Shown piece by piece: positions 31,512-43,875 of a stretch of DNA of 64,000 nucleotides; the first letter of the stretch is position 1; the number at the start of each line of letters is the position of its first letter. Both the position numbers and the translations under genes were made by a program. Source of the DNA: Platanthera guangdongensis (lineage: Eukaryota; Streptophyta; Magnoliopsida; Asparagales; Orchidaceae); contig CM077159.1 of assembly GCA_039583875.1 (NCBI GenBank), positions 2,192,812-2,256,811 on the forward strand, read 5' to 3'. The notes beneath the pieces are model-generated. The model had not been told where the DNA came from. It was given only the letters and a program-made list of their open reading frames with translations, and ran no database searches.

Positions 31512-34500
31512 TGTCACAACCCGCATTTTCTCACCGATAAAATCGTATCAGAGCTAGAGAAAACGCGTGTCGTGATGTCACGTCGTGCAGGGGATAACTG
31601 CACACGCTCAGGCAAAACTCCACCCCTTAAATTTTAAGGAAAAATCGTTGATTAATTATGAAAGGAAAGCAGTTATGTTGAAAGGCCGTATCCCTCGGCA
31701 TGGTGGATCAGCTAGTCCACAATTAAAATATAAGTATACGCAGCAGAAAATAGTTTGGTTCAATTAAGTTGACACCTTAGTGAGCATAAGTGTCCCCGAG
31801 GGACAACTCATGTATGCACGACTCTAAGGTGGATATAATAGATATAAAAAGGTAATCTTTTTACGCTAAGGAAATATAGTGACTTTGTTTTGTAATTATG
31901 CTATGCATGATATACATATAATAATGCTTTTAGGGTTTAAAATATCTAACATGCAACCTAGCAAAAATCCTTCCCAGAAGCAAGTAAAAACTACTAAAAG
32001 GCAAAAATAGCAGTTTAAGTTCATACCCAGCATCGCAAGAAGCCACCAGTGGGCGCCAACAACCTGACACGAACCCACTGGTGAGTATGTATGTCTATAC
32101 AGAAAAGTAAAGAACTACCTCACAAAATCGGGATCAGCTGTCTCAGCTACCCAAGAGGCCACAAACCAGCCCCTCCAAAAGAACTAGCCGCTGAACCGGC
32201 TACAACCTGGACCTGAGGCATTCAAGAAAAGAACACCTCAGCAAGGAAATAATCAAAGTGTAAATAAAGCATTAGAGTTAAGAGCAAAAAGAAGGGTTTA
32301 CCAACCCGACAACAAGCTGCTATAAGCAAAAGAAAGAGCATGACAGTAAGAAAAAGCACTGTCTAAAGCACAGCAAAGCACACCAAGTGCGAGCAATAAA
32401 AGCAACAAGCTCGACGAAAGAGTCTAACATTCCTAATACGTGGGTAAGTGGCAGTGGTCAAAAACATGGATCTGAATACATAACCAAATCAGATCCAACA
32501 AAAAGGGCTAAGGGGTCGCCAGTGGCAGCTTTAGGGTCCCACACACCAACCCAAACCGGGGCAAAAAAAGGCGGTGGCCACAGCTCTCCACATCAAAATC
32601 CACCCCTCGAGAGGCCACTAAAACTCCACCACCTGCCACAACCCAAGAGTCGGCAAGCAAAAATTTGCCGAACACCCAATACCACCCCCTAAAGGAAGGG
32701 AAAAGTCACACTAACAATCCTAGGGTACACATGAACTCAAGACAGAAATGTCGAGCCCACTCGACGCAGCGTTGAGTAAACTCCACTCACCTGACGCCTA
32801 AAAATATTTAGCCGCAAGTCCTATGCTGAGTGACGGCGTTGAGTGAGCTCGGCTCACTCGACGCTGTCCGCGCTTTCCACTTAGGGTAAACGTAAGTCTT
32901 GCTAAAATCGCAGCTTAAGCCCTCTCATGCGTGAAAACAGAGAGTTGGAGATTTAATCCCAACCCTCCGTTCCGTCCTAACTACTCGGAGCTACCGCAGC
33001 TAACCCTAAACTGTAACTAACAGCAACACTCACCCTAACTCTAGCTACCCACTGGACACTAAACATCCGACAAAAAGAGAACATTGATGAAAATTCCAGA
33101 AAAAGAAATGAAGAATCAGCACTTGATTAAAAGCTTGATGAAATAATTCAACCTGCTGCCCTAGGGAGGAAAAACAAGGAGAATAGGGCTTATACACAAG
33201 AAATAAAAACAGATCATGGGTTAGAAATAAATTTGGCAAGGGCAAGGGGCCACTTGCCTCTACCTCTTCGAAAAACAAACCACGGTTAGCCGCACCACGG
33301 TTTGGCTCCGCGGCAAGATGGCCACCAAGAAGACCAAGCTGAAACTTGAGGGAAGAAAGAAATCAGATAATTAGAAATTCCTGGAATCGAACCCTAAATC
33401 AAGAAAACTTACATGGAAGGGAAGATCTAGCCGAGAGCAAGCCGAATCCGCTATCACACGAGAAAAACGGGCTCTAACCCTCCCGAAATCGCCGGCCAAA
33501 ACAACCACCGCCTCCTCTCAAAACCCTTCCGCTGGAAACTCTCCAGACTCGGGAACGATGAAAAATGAGGAGGAAAAACAGTTCACGGCAACAAAAGACG
33601 ATTTCAGGAAAAAAAGTACGGAACACGCCCAAGACACGCCCGTGACACGGCCCGACATGCCCGTGTCACGGGGCGTGTACTCACACACTCGACGAAAACA
33701 CGGGACACGCCCCCAGACACGCCCGTGACACGCCCGACACGCCCGTGTCACGGGGCGTGTACTCACGCACCTACCCACTCGACGAAAGTCGATCTCCGCT
33801 CGACGAAGCAAGGGACACGCCCTGTGACACGCCCGTGTCACAGGCCGTGTACCAACTCGAACACCGCCCGACGATCGTGGAGTGCCGATCGTCGAACAGA
33901 GAGACACGCCCCAATGTCACGCCCGTGTTCGACACGACACGCCCGTGACAGGGCCGTGTTCTCACTAAACACCGCCAGACGACCGTCGAGCGCAGCTCGA
34001 CGAACCGAAGGGGGACACGCCCGTGACACGCCCGTGTCACGGCCGTGTTCCTACAAAAAACCCGTGGACGAAAAATTCGTCGACCGGAGAAACGGGAGCT
34101 CTACCCGAGCACGACACGCCCTGGGTCACGGGCGTGACCCAGGCCGTGTCACCCAAACTTGCACAGAAAAAGAAACCTGCTAATACCTAGCCAACAAGAG
34201 ATAAGGCACCTGCCTACAAGCTCAGCCACAACAGGCCATGCACAGCACAGCAAACATTACAAACATGCAGCTAACAAAACAACGCCGAAACGACGCGAAG
34301 GCAAACGATCTCGGATTTCGACCAAAACTCACACCGTAGCTAAACAACCCAGCCACGAAAACAACGGCGAGGTCGAAAACAACATCCGACGATCGAACAC
34401 TCGGGCTAACACCTCCCGAAGCCAAAACGCAAGCATTTCCCTAAGAGGCCCAACCGAGTCACCAAAACAGACTCCGGCTAGCTGGGGAAACTTGCCAACT

Positions 34501-34629
34501 GGCTACAAACAGGCTACACAAGGAACCTACAGAGCTAGGACCGCGCTCTACAACGGCGAAGGGCCGGAAATGCGTCATCGTAACGCCAATCCAAAATCAA
34601 ACAAAACACAGAAAAACCGGGGCGTTACA
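31512..34629 (-). repeat. 3' LTR of element I (3118 bp)
   Basis: Plus-strand ends TGTCACAACCC (31512) and GGGGCGTTACA (34629). The palindrome block 33630-34155 carries ACACGCCCGTGT words and ACTCGACGAAAGTCGA. A further near-palindrome, GCGTTGAGTGAGC / GCTCACTCGACGC, sits at about 32838-32866. A clear TATA near the block is lacking; TGTGTATAAG (33182-33192, minus) is a weak candidate. Confidence 0.95.
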
Positions 34630-34646
34630 GCCACTCCCCCTAAAAG
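34630..34646 (-). promoter_or_regulatory. Polypurine tract of element I
   Basis: The minus strand reads TTAGGGGGAGTGGC directly before the 3' LTR start at 34629. Confidence 0.82.
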
Positions 34647-34756
34647 AAAGTTTCGCCTCGAAACTTTACTCACAACACTCCTAAGAAGAAGGAGAGAGAA
34701 AGAGCCAGGAAAGGGCTATATAATCATAAATAAAACAAAACATACGAGGCACAAGC

Positions 34757-37497
34757 TCAGGGAAACAGATGAGGGTGAGCCTCCCTCATAGCCGACTCCA
34801 ACTCCCAAGTCGCGCTTTCTACATCCTGATTCTTCCATAAAACTTTAACCATCGGAATAGACTTCTTCCGCAGCGCACGAACCTGAGAATCTAGAATGCG
34901 GACAGGCACCTCCACATAAGAAAGATTCAGCTCCAACTGAGGCACAAAATCCAAAACCTGCCTGCCATTCGATACACATTTCCGCAGCTGACTGACGTGG
35001 AAGACGTTATGCACGCCAGGGAAGTTTGCGGGCAACGCCAGCCTATAAGCTGATATCCCAATCCGCTCAACAATCGGAAACGGCCCCACGAACCTCGGGT
35101 CCAACTTCCTGTTCTTGCCAAAACGCTTGACTCCGATCAACGGGGAGACCTTTAAGAACACTGAGTCCCCCACCAAAAATTCCAAATCCGATCTACGCCG
35201 ATTGGCATTTTTCTCATATCTCTCCTGGGCTATCCGAAGCTTTTCCCGAATAAGCTTCACAGCAGTTTCCATCTCCTCGAGTGCTTCTGGACCCAACAAA
35301 GGTCTCTCGCCAACCTCAACCCAAAACAAGGGAGTCCTGCAGCGCCTCCCATACAAAGCTTCAAAGAGCCATTTGCAAGCTTTCTTGATAACTGTTATTA
35401 TACGCAAATTCCATAAGCCGCAAGCGCTCATCCCACGCTCCTCCGTGCTCCAGAACATAGCATCGGATCATATCTTCCACAATCTGATTTACTCGCTCCG
35501 TCTGACCATTGGTCTGGGGATGATAAGCTGTGGAATATCTCAAATCTGTACCCAACCCTTCTTGAAGGCTCTTCCAAAAACGAGACGTAAACCTGGAGTC
35601 TCGATCTGATATGATACTCACGGGTACACCATGCAATCTAATAACCTCATCCAAATACAGCTCGGCTATCTTCCTCATCGGATAATCGATCTTAAAAGGT
35701 ACGAAGTGAGCACTCTTCGTCAATCTGTCTACGATCACCCAAACTGAATCATGCCCTTTAGGAGATCTCGGTAGGCCTGTAATGAAATCCATCGAGATAC
35801 TCTCCCACTTCCACATCGGAATCTCTAAGGGAGTTAGCTTGCCACCAGGCCTCCCATGGTCGGCCTTCACACGCCTGCAAGTGAAGCATTCAGAAACAAA
35901 TCTGGCTACGTCCTTCTTCATCCCATACCACCACGCAATCTGCTTTAAATCATGATACATTTTGGTAGACCCTGGATGGTAGGCAACACTAGATCCGTGG
36001 GCTTCTCTGCACACCATATTCCGGATATCTCCAACTGCGGGAATGCAAAACCTGCCACGATACTTCAAGGTACCCGCATCATCTATAGAGAAATCTGGTA
36101 ATTCACCTTTCTCAGCTCGAAGGTACAAATGCAAAAGATCGGGATCATCTTTCTGATGCAGTCGCGTAAGCGCAATCCACGAAGGTTCTGCCACTGCCAA
36201 GCTACTCTGCGAATCGCAGCTTCCCACTGAAATGTCCATCAAAAGAAACTCTTCCACGAGACGCTCGGCGGAGAGATTGAAAATCTTTCCTGACTTCCGA
36301 CTTAGGGCATCGGCCACCACATTCGCCTTACCCGGATGATACTGGATTTCAACATCATAGTCGGCCACGTACTCCAACCACCGCCGCTGGCGCAGATTCA
36401 ACTCTTTCTGAGTGAAGACATATTTCAAACTCTTATGATCCGTGAAAATCTTGCACTGCGCGCCATACAGCAAATGCCTCCACAATTTCAACGCATAGAT
36501 CACAGCTGCAAACTCCAGGTCATGTGTAGGGTAATTCCTCTCATGAGTCTTTAGCTGCCTCGACCCGTACGCAATCACCTTCCCGCCCTGCATCAAAACG
36601 CAGCCCAGTCCGACGTGCGACGCGTCCACATATATATCATACTCACTATCTTCAGTAGGCAAAGACAAAACTGGAGCTGAACACAACCTTCTTTTTAATT
36701 CCTCAAAAGCCTCCTCACACTTGCCATCCCATATGAAGGCTGCATTCTTCTGCGTCAACCTGGTCAACGGCGCAGACAAAGTAGAGAATCCCTCTACAAA
36801 TCTCCTATAATATCCAGCCAAGCCCAAGAAGCTTCTGATCTCTTTGGGAGTAACAGGCCTCGCCCATTCCATAACAGCAGCGATCTTTTCTGGGTCCACC
36901 GATATTCCCTCCTTATTCACCACGTGGCCGAGAAAAGAAACTTGAGGCAACCAAAATTCGCACTTGTTCAGCTTGGCGTATAGCTTATGGTCTCTCAGAG
37001 TCGCCAAGACCAGTCGCAAATGCCGATCATGCTCCTCCGCATCTTTAGAATACACCAAAACATCGTCTATAAAGACAATCACAAACTTATCCAGGAAGTC
37101 CTTGAAAACTCTATTCATCAGATCCATAAAAGCTGAGGGCGCATTAGTCAAACCAAATGACATAACTAAAAACTCAAAATGCCCATGACGAGAGCGGAAC
37201 GCCGTCCGCGGAACATCTGACTCCCGAATCCTCAACTGGTGATAGCCCGAACGAAGATCTATCTTGGAAAACACGGCACTACCACGCAGTTGGTCAAACA
37301 GATCGTCAATCCGAGGCAAAGGGTACCTGTTCTTAATAGTAACCTTGTTCAGTTCCCTATAGTCGATGCATAGCCTCATCGACCCATCCTTCTTTTTAAC
37401 GAACAGCACTGGAGCACCCCATGGTGAAGAACTCGGCCTAATGAACCCTTTTGCCAACATCTCATCCAGCTGAATTTGCAGCTCTTCCAGCTCTCGC
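34757..37497 (-). pseudogene. pol: RT-RNase H-integrase-chromodomain of element I, one internal frameshift
   Basis: From about 37497 to 35361 one long frame encodes RT ([41 protein letters not shown], active box [11 protein letters not shown] intact), RNase H ([33 protein letters not shown]) and integrase ([15 protein letters not shown] ... [12 protein letters not shown] in [10 protein letters not shown] in [11 protein letters not shown] in [12 protein letters not shown]). Near 35370, after [13 protein letters not shown], the frame shifts. The rest, [15 protein letters not shown] through VGPFPIVERIG to the chromodomain-like VRALRKKSIPMVKVLWK ... HPHLFP, lies in a second frame ending with TGA at 34757-34759. 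Catalytic residues are all present; the shift separates only the integrase C-terminus. Confidence 0.93.
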
Positions 37498-38112
37498 GGG
37501 CCATCCGGTACGGCGCCTTGGCAATAGGACGCGTGCCTGGCTCCAAATCTATAGCAAACTCGACATCTCGATCGGGTGGAAGACCGGGAAGATCATCAGG
37601 AAACACATCAGAGAAGTCACACACCACAGGGATCTCTTGCAAACACGGCACTCTAACAACAGCCCCTACCAAAGAGACCACACAGGCAGAACAACCAGAA
37701 TCAAGCAACTTCCGAGCACGCACCGCAGAAATGACTGGAGACTCCTGGAGAGAATACCCATAAACGCTCCCTGGCTGACCGTTGTCCTTGACGAAGTCCA
37801 AGCGCTTACCCTTGCACTGGATCACAGCATCGTACCTTGACAACCAGTCCATGCCCAAGATAACATCGAAGTCCTCCAGGTCAATCACCTTCAGATCTGC
37901 CTTGGCTAGAAAATCCCCCAACAAGATCGGACAATCAAGGACACCCAGGTCCGTAACCACAGAGTCACCGGAGGGGAACTTAACGCAAAATGCACCACCA
38001 ACACGATCTAGGCCCAAACTGCACCGCTCCACGAAGGCTCTAGCCACAAACGAGTGGGTAGCGCCTGAATCGAAGAGAACCCGCGCCCAGCGGTTCTTTC
38101 CCTTAAATCGTC
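37497..38112 (-). CDS. pol: Protease of element I, frameshifted at its junction with RT
   Basis: Retropepsin-type aspartic protease that would cut the polyprotein. The active site [13 protein letters not shown] is near 38035-38073 and the partner motif [12 protein letters not shown] follows. The linker before RT reads [20 protein letters not shown]. At about 37498-37500 one base appears lost from a short C-run on the coding strand, so the frame runs into noise while RT continues in another frame. The first codon is split by the candidate intron (38113-38206). Unspliced, an in-frame ATG exists at 38131, inside the candidate intron. Confidence 0.88.
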
Positions 38113-38206
38113 CTACAAATAGCGCACGCATCTAAGGAAACAAACGCTAAAACGAAAACTACAACCACAAAGGGAGCATAACGAAACGACTGAGGAGAAA
38201 TCAAAC
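38113..38206 (-). other. Candidate 94-nt spliceosomal intron between gag and protease of element I
   Basis: Sense strand: donor ATCTCAG|GTTTGA, acceptor GCTATTTGTAG|GACG, T-rich body. Splicing rebuilds a Gly codon (G|GA, phase 1) and joins AQVIS-G-RFKGKN, so gag and protease become one frame. This is the same codon and phase as element G. Unlike in G, the unspliced frames overlap by 29 bases (38103-38131), so a ribosomal frameshift is a competing explanation here. Confidence 0.62.
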
Positions 38207-39431
38207 CTGAGATAACCTGGGCCGAAGTCTGCGCTTCGTCTGCCGAAAGCACATTCAGCTTCCCCTTTCCTCTATCCAATTGCTGAGGTGGTGGCAAAGC
38301 CTGGAGGGGTACTGGCTGCAAAATAGGCTGGGACTGTGGGCACTTTGTCTTGAGATGCCCCTTCTGCCCACACTGAAAACAGACTTTATCCCTCGACCAG
38401 CAACGGGCAGCCTCATGCCCCTTCCTTCCACACAAGGCACACACCAAGTCTCCTCTGGGAGCACCCTGAATTGCGTGCACCTGATCCTTCTTCTGCGCTC
38501 CAAACCTTTTGAAACACTTCTCAAAGGGGTGGCCTGGTCGGCCACAGAAACTACAAACCTCTTTGCTCTTCTTTCTCGAGACCGCGTCGGGTTCCTGAGG
38601 GCTCTTCCCTCCACCGGACTTTCGCTTATCCTTCCACAACTGCTGACCTCTATTCTTGGCATTCTCAATGGCCTCAACCCTCAAGGCAGCTTCGACCACG
38701 CTGGCATAACTGACTGCACCGTAGGCATTCGCTAACTGCTGAATGTCGCTTCTTAGTCCACCCAGAAATCGCTTAACTCGGTCTGCTTCAACACTCACCA
38801 GACCAGGAGCAAACCGACTCAACTTACTGAACTCAATCTCATACTCACTGACTGTGAGTTTCCTCTGCTTCAAATGGAGAAAGTCATTCATCAGCCGGTC
38901 CCTCTCGACTGAAGGCAAAAACTTACTCAACAGCATCCCTTTAAATGACTCCCAAGAGCATCCTGCCACCAAGCTCTCCTTCTCCCTCAACCACCAATTC
39001 TTTGCTAAGCCCTTGAGCTGGTAGGCAGCGAGCATCACTCTCTGATCATCCGAAATCCCCGAATAAGAGAACATCTCCTCAATAGTAATCAGCCAGTCAT
39101 CCAAAATCATGAAATATGCTTGCCCATCATAAGTAGGGGGTCTCAGTCGCTGAAACTGGGATATAAATGCCATCTCCGGGGGCACCACAACCAAAGGCAC
39201 GGGAGGAGCAGGAGGGGCAGGAACAGCTACCCCCTCAGCGGGGTCCGGAACTCTCGGGGCCTGTCCCGCCACCACGGCCACCAGGGACTGAATCTGAGCC
39301 TGCATAGCCACCACCTGCCTCGATAAGGTCTCATTACTCTGCCGCAGGTTTTCTACCAACGCCTCGCTCTGCGCTCCTGATGTCTCACCCTCGGATTGGG
39401 GGGTCGACCTCGTTGCAGGACGTCTCGCCAT
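38207..39431 (-). CDS. gag: Gag of element I with three CCHC zinc knuckles
   Basis: Intact open frame from ATG 39431 (MARRPATRSTPQSEGETSG); the open frame upstream of it has no ATG. A coiled-coil-like stretch (LRQSNETLSRQVVAMQAQI) precedes a Pro/Val/Ala-rich linker. The gag domain follows (FQRLRPPTYDGQ, LAKNWWLREKES, FLPSVERDRLMNDFLHLKQR, FSKLSRFAPGLV). Three knuckles occur in series: CSFCGRPGHPFEKC, CALCGRKGHEAARC and CFQCGQKGHLKTKC; element G has one. Unspliced, the frame reads on into the candidate intron to TAA at 38103-38105. Confidence 0.92.
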
Positions 39432-40104
39432 CCTATAATCGCACAAGCTTTAGACGAAACTTAGCCCAACAGCTAGAACAAAACTACCCGGTACAGACAA
39501 ACACACTTAAATATGAACTTCAACTGCAAAACTTGCTCTGGGAGCTGTTTTATCATGATGATGTTATGCTTAACCTAAGATGGTTCACCACCATCACACT
39601 AACTCAGGTGCCTAAACCATGAATGCATGTATTTGTATTTTTTTTTGACTCAAAACCATGTGTGTACATATGTCATCTTGCAAATCTTTAGCTCAACACG
39701 TTGTGCTTATGAAATGTTATGCTATGCATGATGTGCTATGCATTCTAAAAAAAGCCTTAATGCATGCCATGGGCGGCGTACACATGAAAATGTTATGCAT
39801 CCCATACTACATAACATTCCCATGCAACGAAAAAAAGAAAACGTGCTAGCCGCATTCATGTGGTGAGGTTATGCATCCCATACTACATAACCATCACATG
39901 TTGCCTCCTATGGTGGATCCATATACAAACACATATTATGCATCCCATACTACATAATATGCCCCGTATACTTCTTTATGCTCATGAGTGTAGTGTTCGT
40001 GCTTTAGCCAAGACGTGCTGATGACATATCGGTGTGTGTATGGTATGACGCTAACCACTAATGCAAACAAGGGAAAGGTTGCCCGACCATTTGTCAAGCA
40101 ACCT

Positions 40105-40117
40105 CCCTCTGATACCA
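40105..40117 (-). promoter_or_regulatory. Primer-binding site of element I (initiator Met tRNA)
   Basis: The minus strand reads TGGTATCAGAGGG, two bases from the LTR end. Eleven of 12 compared bases match the tRNA-iMet 3' end. 39447-40104 is the untranslated leader, with four similar catcccatactacata-type direct repeats (39797-39960). Confidence 0.88.
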
Positions 40118-40119
40118 AC

Positions 40120-43100
40120 TGTCACAACCCGCATTTTCTCAACGATAAAATCGTATCAGAGCTAGAGAAAACGCGTGCCGTGATGCCACGTCGTGCAGGG
40201 GATAACTGCACACGCTCAGGCAAAACTCCACCCCTTAAATTTTAAGGAAAAATCGTTGATTAATTATGAAAGGAAAGCAGTTATGTTGAAAGGCCGTATC
40301 CCTCGGCACGGTGGATCAGCTAGTCCACAATTAAAATATAAGTATACGCAGCAGAAAATAGTTTGGTTCAATTAAGTTGACACCCTAGTGAGCATAAGTG
40401 TCCCCGAGGGACAACTCATGTTATGCACGACTCTAAGGTGGATATAATAGATATAAAAAGGTAATCTTTTTACGCTAAGGAAATATAGTGACTTTGTTTT
40501 GTAATTATGCTATGCATGATATACATATAATAATACTTTTAGGGTTTAAAATATCTAACATGCAACCTAGCAAAAATCCTTCCCAGAAGCAAGTAAACAA
40601 CTACTAAAAGGCAAAAACAGCAGTTTAAGTTCATACCCAGCATCGCAAGAAGCCACCAGTGGGCGCCAACAACCTGACACGAACCCACTGGTGAGTATGT
40701 ATGTCTATACAGAAAAGTAAAGAACTACCTCACAAAATCGGGATCAGCTGTCTCAGCTACCCAAGAGCCACAAACCAGCCCCTCCAAAAGAACTAGCCGC
40801 TGAACCGGCTACAACCTGGACCTGAGGCATTCAAGAAAAGAACACCTCAGCAAGGAAATAATCAAAGTGTAAATAAAGCATTAGAGTTAAGAGCAAAAAG
40901 AAGGGTTTACCAACCCGACAACAAGCTGCTATAAGCAAAAGAAAGAGCATGACAGTAAGAAAAAGCACTGTCTAAAGCACAGCAAAGCACACCAAGTGCG
41001 AGCAATAAAAGCAACAAGCTCAACGAAAGAGTCTAACATTCCTAATACGTGGGTAAGTGGCAGTGGTCAAAAACATGGATCTGAATACATAACCAAATCA
41101 GATCCAACAAAAAGGGCTAAGGGGTCGCCAGTGGCAGCTTTAGGGTCCCACACACCAACCCAAACCGGGGCAAAAAAAGGCGGTGGCCACAGCTCTCCAC
41201 ATCAAAATCCACACCTCGAGAGGCCACTAAAACTCCACCACCTGCCACAACCCAAGAGTCGGCAAGCAAAAATTTGCCGAACACCCAATACCACCCCCTA
41301 AAGGAAGGGAAAAGTCACACTAACAATCCTAGGGTACACATGAACTCAAGACAGAAATGTCGAGCCCACTCGATGCAGCGTTGAGTAAACTCCACTCACC
41401 TGACGCCTAAAAATATTTAGCCGCAAGTCCTATGATGAGTGATGGCGTTGAGTGAGCTCGGCTCACTCGACGCTGTCCGCGCTTTCCACTTAGGGTAAAC
41501 GTAAGTCTTGCTAAAATCGCAGCTTAAGCCCTCTCATGCGCGAAAACAGAGAGTTGGAGATTTAATCCCAACCCTCCGTTCCGTCCTAACTACTCGGAGC
41601 TACCGCAGCTAACCCTAAACTGTAACTAACAGCAACCTCACCCTAACTCTAGCTACCCACTGGACACTAAACATCCGACAAAAAGAGAACATTGATGAAA
41701 ATTCCAGAAAAAGAAATGAAGAATCAGCACTTGATTAAAAGCTTGATGAAATAATTCAACCTGCTGCCCTAGGGAGGAAAAACAAGGAGAACAGGCTTAT
41801 GCACAAGAAATAAAAACAGATCATGGGTTAGAAATAAATTTGGCAAGGGCAAGGGGCCACTTGCCTCTACCTCTTCGAAAAACAAACCATAGCCACACCA
41901 CGGTTTGGCTCCGACGGCAAGATGGCCACCAAGAAGACCAAAGCTGAAACTTGAGGGAAGAAAGAAATCAGATAATTAGAAATTCCTGGAATCGAACCCT
42001 AAATCAAGAAAAACTTACATGGAAGGGAAGATCTAGCCGAGAGCAAGCCGAATCCGCTATCACACGAGAAAAACGGGCTCTAACCCTCCCGAAATCGCCG
42101 GCCAAAACAACCACCGCCTCCTCTCAAAACCCTTCCGCTGGAAACTCTCCAGACTCGGGAACGATGAAAAATGAGGAGGAAAAACAGTTCACGGCAACAA
42201 AAGACGATTTCAGGAAAAAAAGTACGGAACACGCCCAAGACACGCCCGTGACACGGCCCGACACGCCCGTGTCACGGGGCGTGTACTCACACACTCGACG
42301 AACGTCGATCTCTACTCGACGAAAACACGGGACACGCCCCCCAGACACGCCCGTGACACGGCCCGACACGCCCGTGTCACGGGGCGTGTACTCACGCACC
42401 TACCCACTCGACGAAAGTCGATCTCCGCTCGACGAAGCAAGGGACACGCCCTGTGACACGCCCGTGTCACAGGCCGTGTACCAACTCGAACACCGCCCGA
42501 CGATCGTGGAGTGCCGATCGTCGAACAGAGAGACACGCCCCAATGTCACGCCCGTGTTCGACACGACACGCCCGTGACAGGGCCGTGTTCTCACTAAACA
42601 CCGCCAGACGACCGTAGAGCGCAGCTCGACGAACCGAAGGGGGACACGCCCGTGTCACGGCCGTGTTCCTACAAAAAACCCCGTGGACGAAAAATTCGTC
42701 GACCGGAGAAACGGGAGCTCTACCCGAGCACGACACGCCCTGGGTCACGGGCGTGACCCAGGCCGTGTCACCCAAACTTGCACAGAAAAAGAAACCTGCT
42801 AATACCTAGCCAACAAGAGATAAGGCACCTGCCTACAAGCTCAGCCACAACAGGCCATGCACAGCACAGCAAACATTACAAACATGCAGCTAACAAAACA
42901 ACGCCGAAACGACGCGAAGGCAAACGATCTCGGATTTCGACCAAAACTCGCACCGTAGCTAAACAACCCAGCCACGAAAACAACGGCGAGGTCGAAAACA
43001 ACATCCGACGATCGAACACTCGGGCTAACACCTCCCGAAGCCAAAACGCAAGCATTTCCCTAAGAGGCCCAACCGAGTCACCAAAACAGACTCCGGCTAG

Positions 43101-43249
43101 CTGGGGAAACTTGCCAACTGGCTACAACCAGGCTACACAAGGAACCTACAGAGCTAGGACCGCGCTCTACAACGGCGAAGGGCCGGAAATGCGTCATCGT
43201 AACGCCAATCCAAAATCAAACAAAACACAGAAAAACCGGGGGCGTTGCA
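40120..43249 (-). repeat. 5' LTR of element I (3130 bp)
   Basis: TGTCACAACCC (40120) to GGGCGTTGCA (43249); the 3' LTR has GTTACA here. Compared with the 3' LTR it has about 21 extra bases near 42301, between two ctcgacgaa copies, and lacks 11 bp (one acacgcccgtg word) near 42648. Both changes lie in the palindrome block. Confidence 0.94.
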
Positions 43250-43870
43250 CCGGGTCTCGCCCGGCCCCGCGGGCAGCCGGGCGAGACCGGCCCAGCCGGG
43301 TCTCGCCCAGCCCGACGGTGGCCCGAGACAGGCCGGTCTCGCCCGCCCCCGGCAGCCGGCGAGACCGGCCCCAGGCCGGGTCTCGCCCAGCCCGGCGGGT
43401 AGGCCGGGCGAGACCGGCCCCAGGCCGGGTCTCGCCCCGTCCCGCAGGGTGGGTCCCCTTTTAGCTTTGGGTGACCCGTTTTTCCTTCTCTACCCCCCGG
43501 CGTGGAGGTTTCCTATTGGCCCGAGGCCTTTTGGCCGTGGGGGTATTTTGGTCATTTGTGGCCCATGGGATTTGGAAAACTATAAATAGACCCCCTTGGG
43601 TGCCTTGGAGGGGGCCTTTTCTTAGCTTCCTCCTCCCTTAGCTTCTTCTTGGTAGAGTAGAGAGAGCTCTCCAAGGCGCCCAGCTTTGGTAAGGGAGGGG
43701 AAGAGCTCAGGTAGCCTTCCGGTTGTGAGGTGGGACCTCCGTGCTAGAGCCGAGGGTCTGTTCAAAGTCTCCTAAGTCTCCGGTCCGTGACGTTCTCTCG
43801 AGTGTAGTAGGTGTGAGGTCACCGCTTTCAGGGACCCCGAACTCCACAGAGGTCAATTTTGGATTCAACA
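43250..43870 (+). repeat. Right part of the 3' LTR of element H
   Basis: Starts with the repeated TSD ccggg, continues the GGGCGAGACC palindrome block (with rearranged units), TATAAATAG at 43581-43589, and ends GGATTCAACA at 43870. The open frame that crosses into G RT at 43871 is a chimera of LTR and pol. Confidence 0.9.
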
Positions 43871-43875
43871 ACGAT
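43871..43875. other. Right target-site duplication of element H (acgat)
   Basis: Matches 26092-26096. The G frame resumes at 43876. Confidence 0.93.

Larger units (their letters stand above)
31512..43249 (-). mobile_element. Element I: Tekay-type Ty3/Gypsy, most complete and youngest in the window
   Basis: 11.7 kb with two 3.1-kb LTRs, PBS, gag with three zinc knuckles, candidate intron, protease, RT, RNase H, integrase, chromodomain-like tail and PPT, all on the minus strand, flanked by TSD ccggg. It is a different family from B/G. The LTRs look nearly identical by eye apart from scattered substitutions and short indels, some in the palindrome block. Coding damage is limited to two frameshifts (near 37500 and 35370). 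It is nested in H, so it is the last arrival in its stack. Confidence 0.95.
26097..43870 (+). mobile_element. Element H: Tat-like Gypsy derivative with gag and protease only, split by element I
   Basis: Starts TGTACAACACTG, ends GGATTCAACA, with TSD acgat. Contains 5' LTR, PBS-like site, gag, protease, a 22-copy 78-bp tandem array and a partial 3' LTR. No RT, RNase H, integrase or PPT is visible. The 3' LTR lacks its start, and array sequence joins LTR sequence directly at about 31371. Element I (31512-43249) lies inside the 3' LTR. H's own DNA totals about 6.0 kb. It could be a gag-only (TR-GAG-like) family or a deletion product. Confidence 0.9.
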
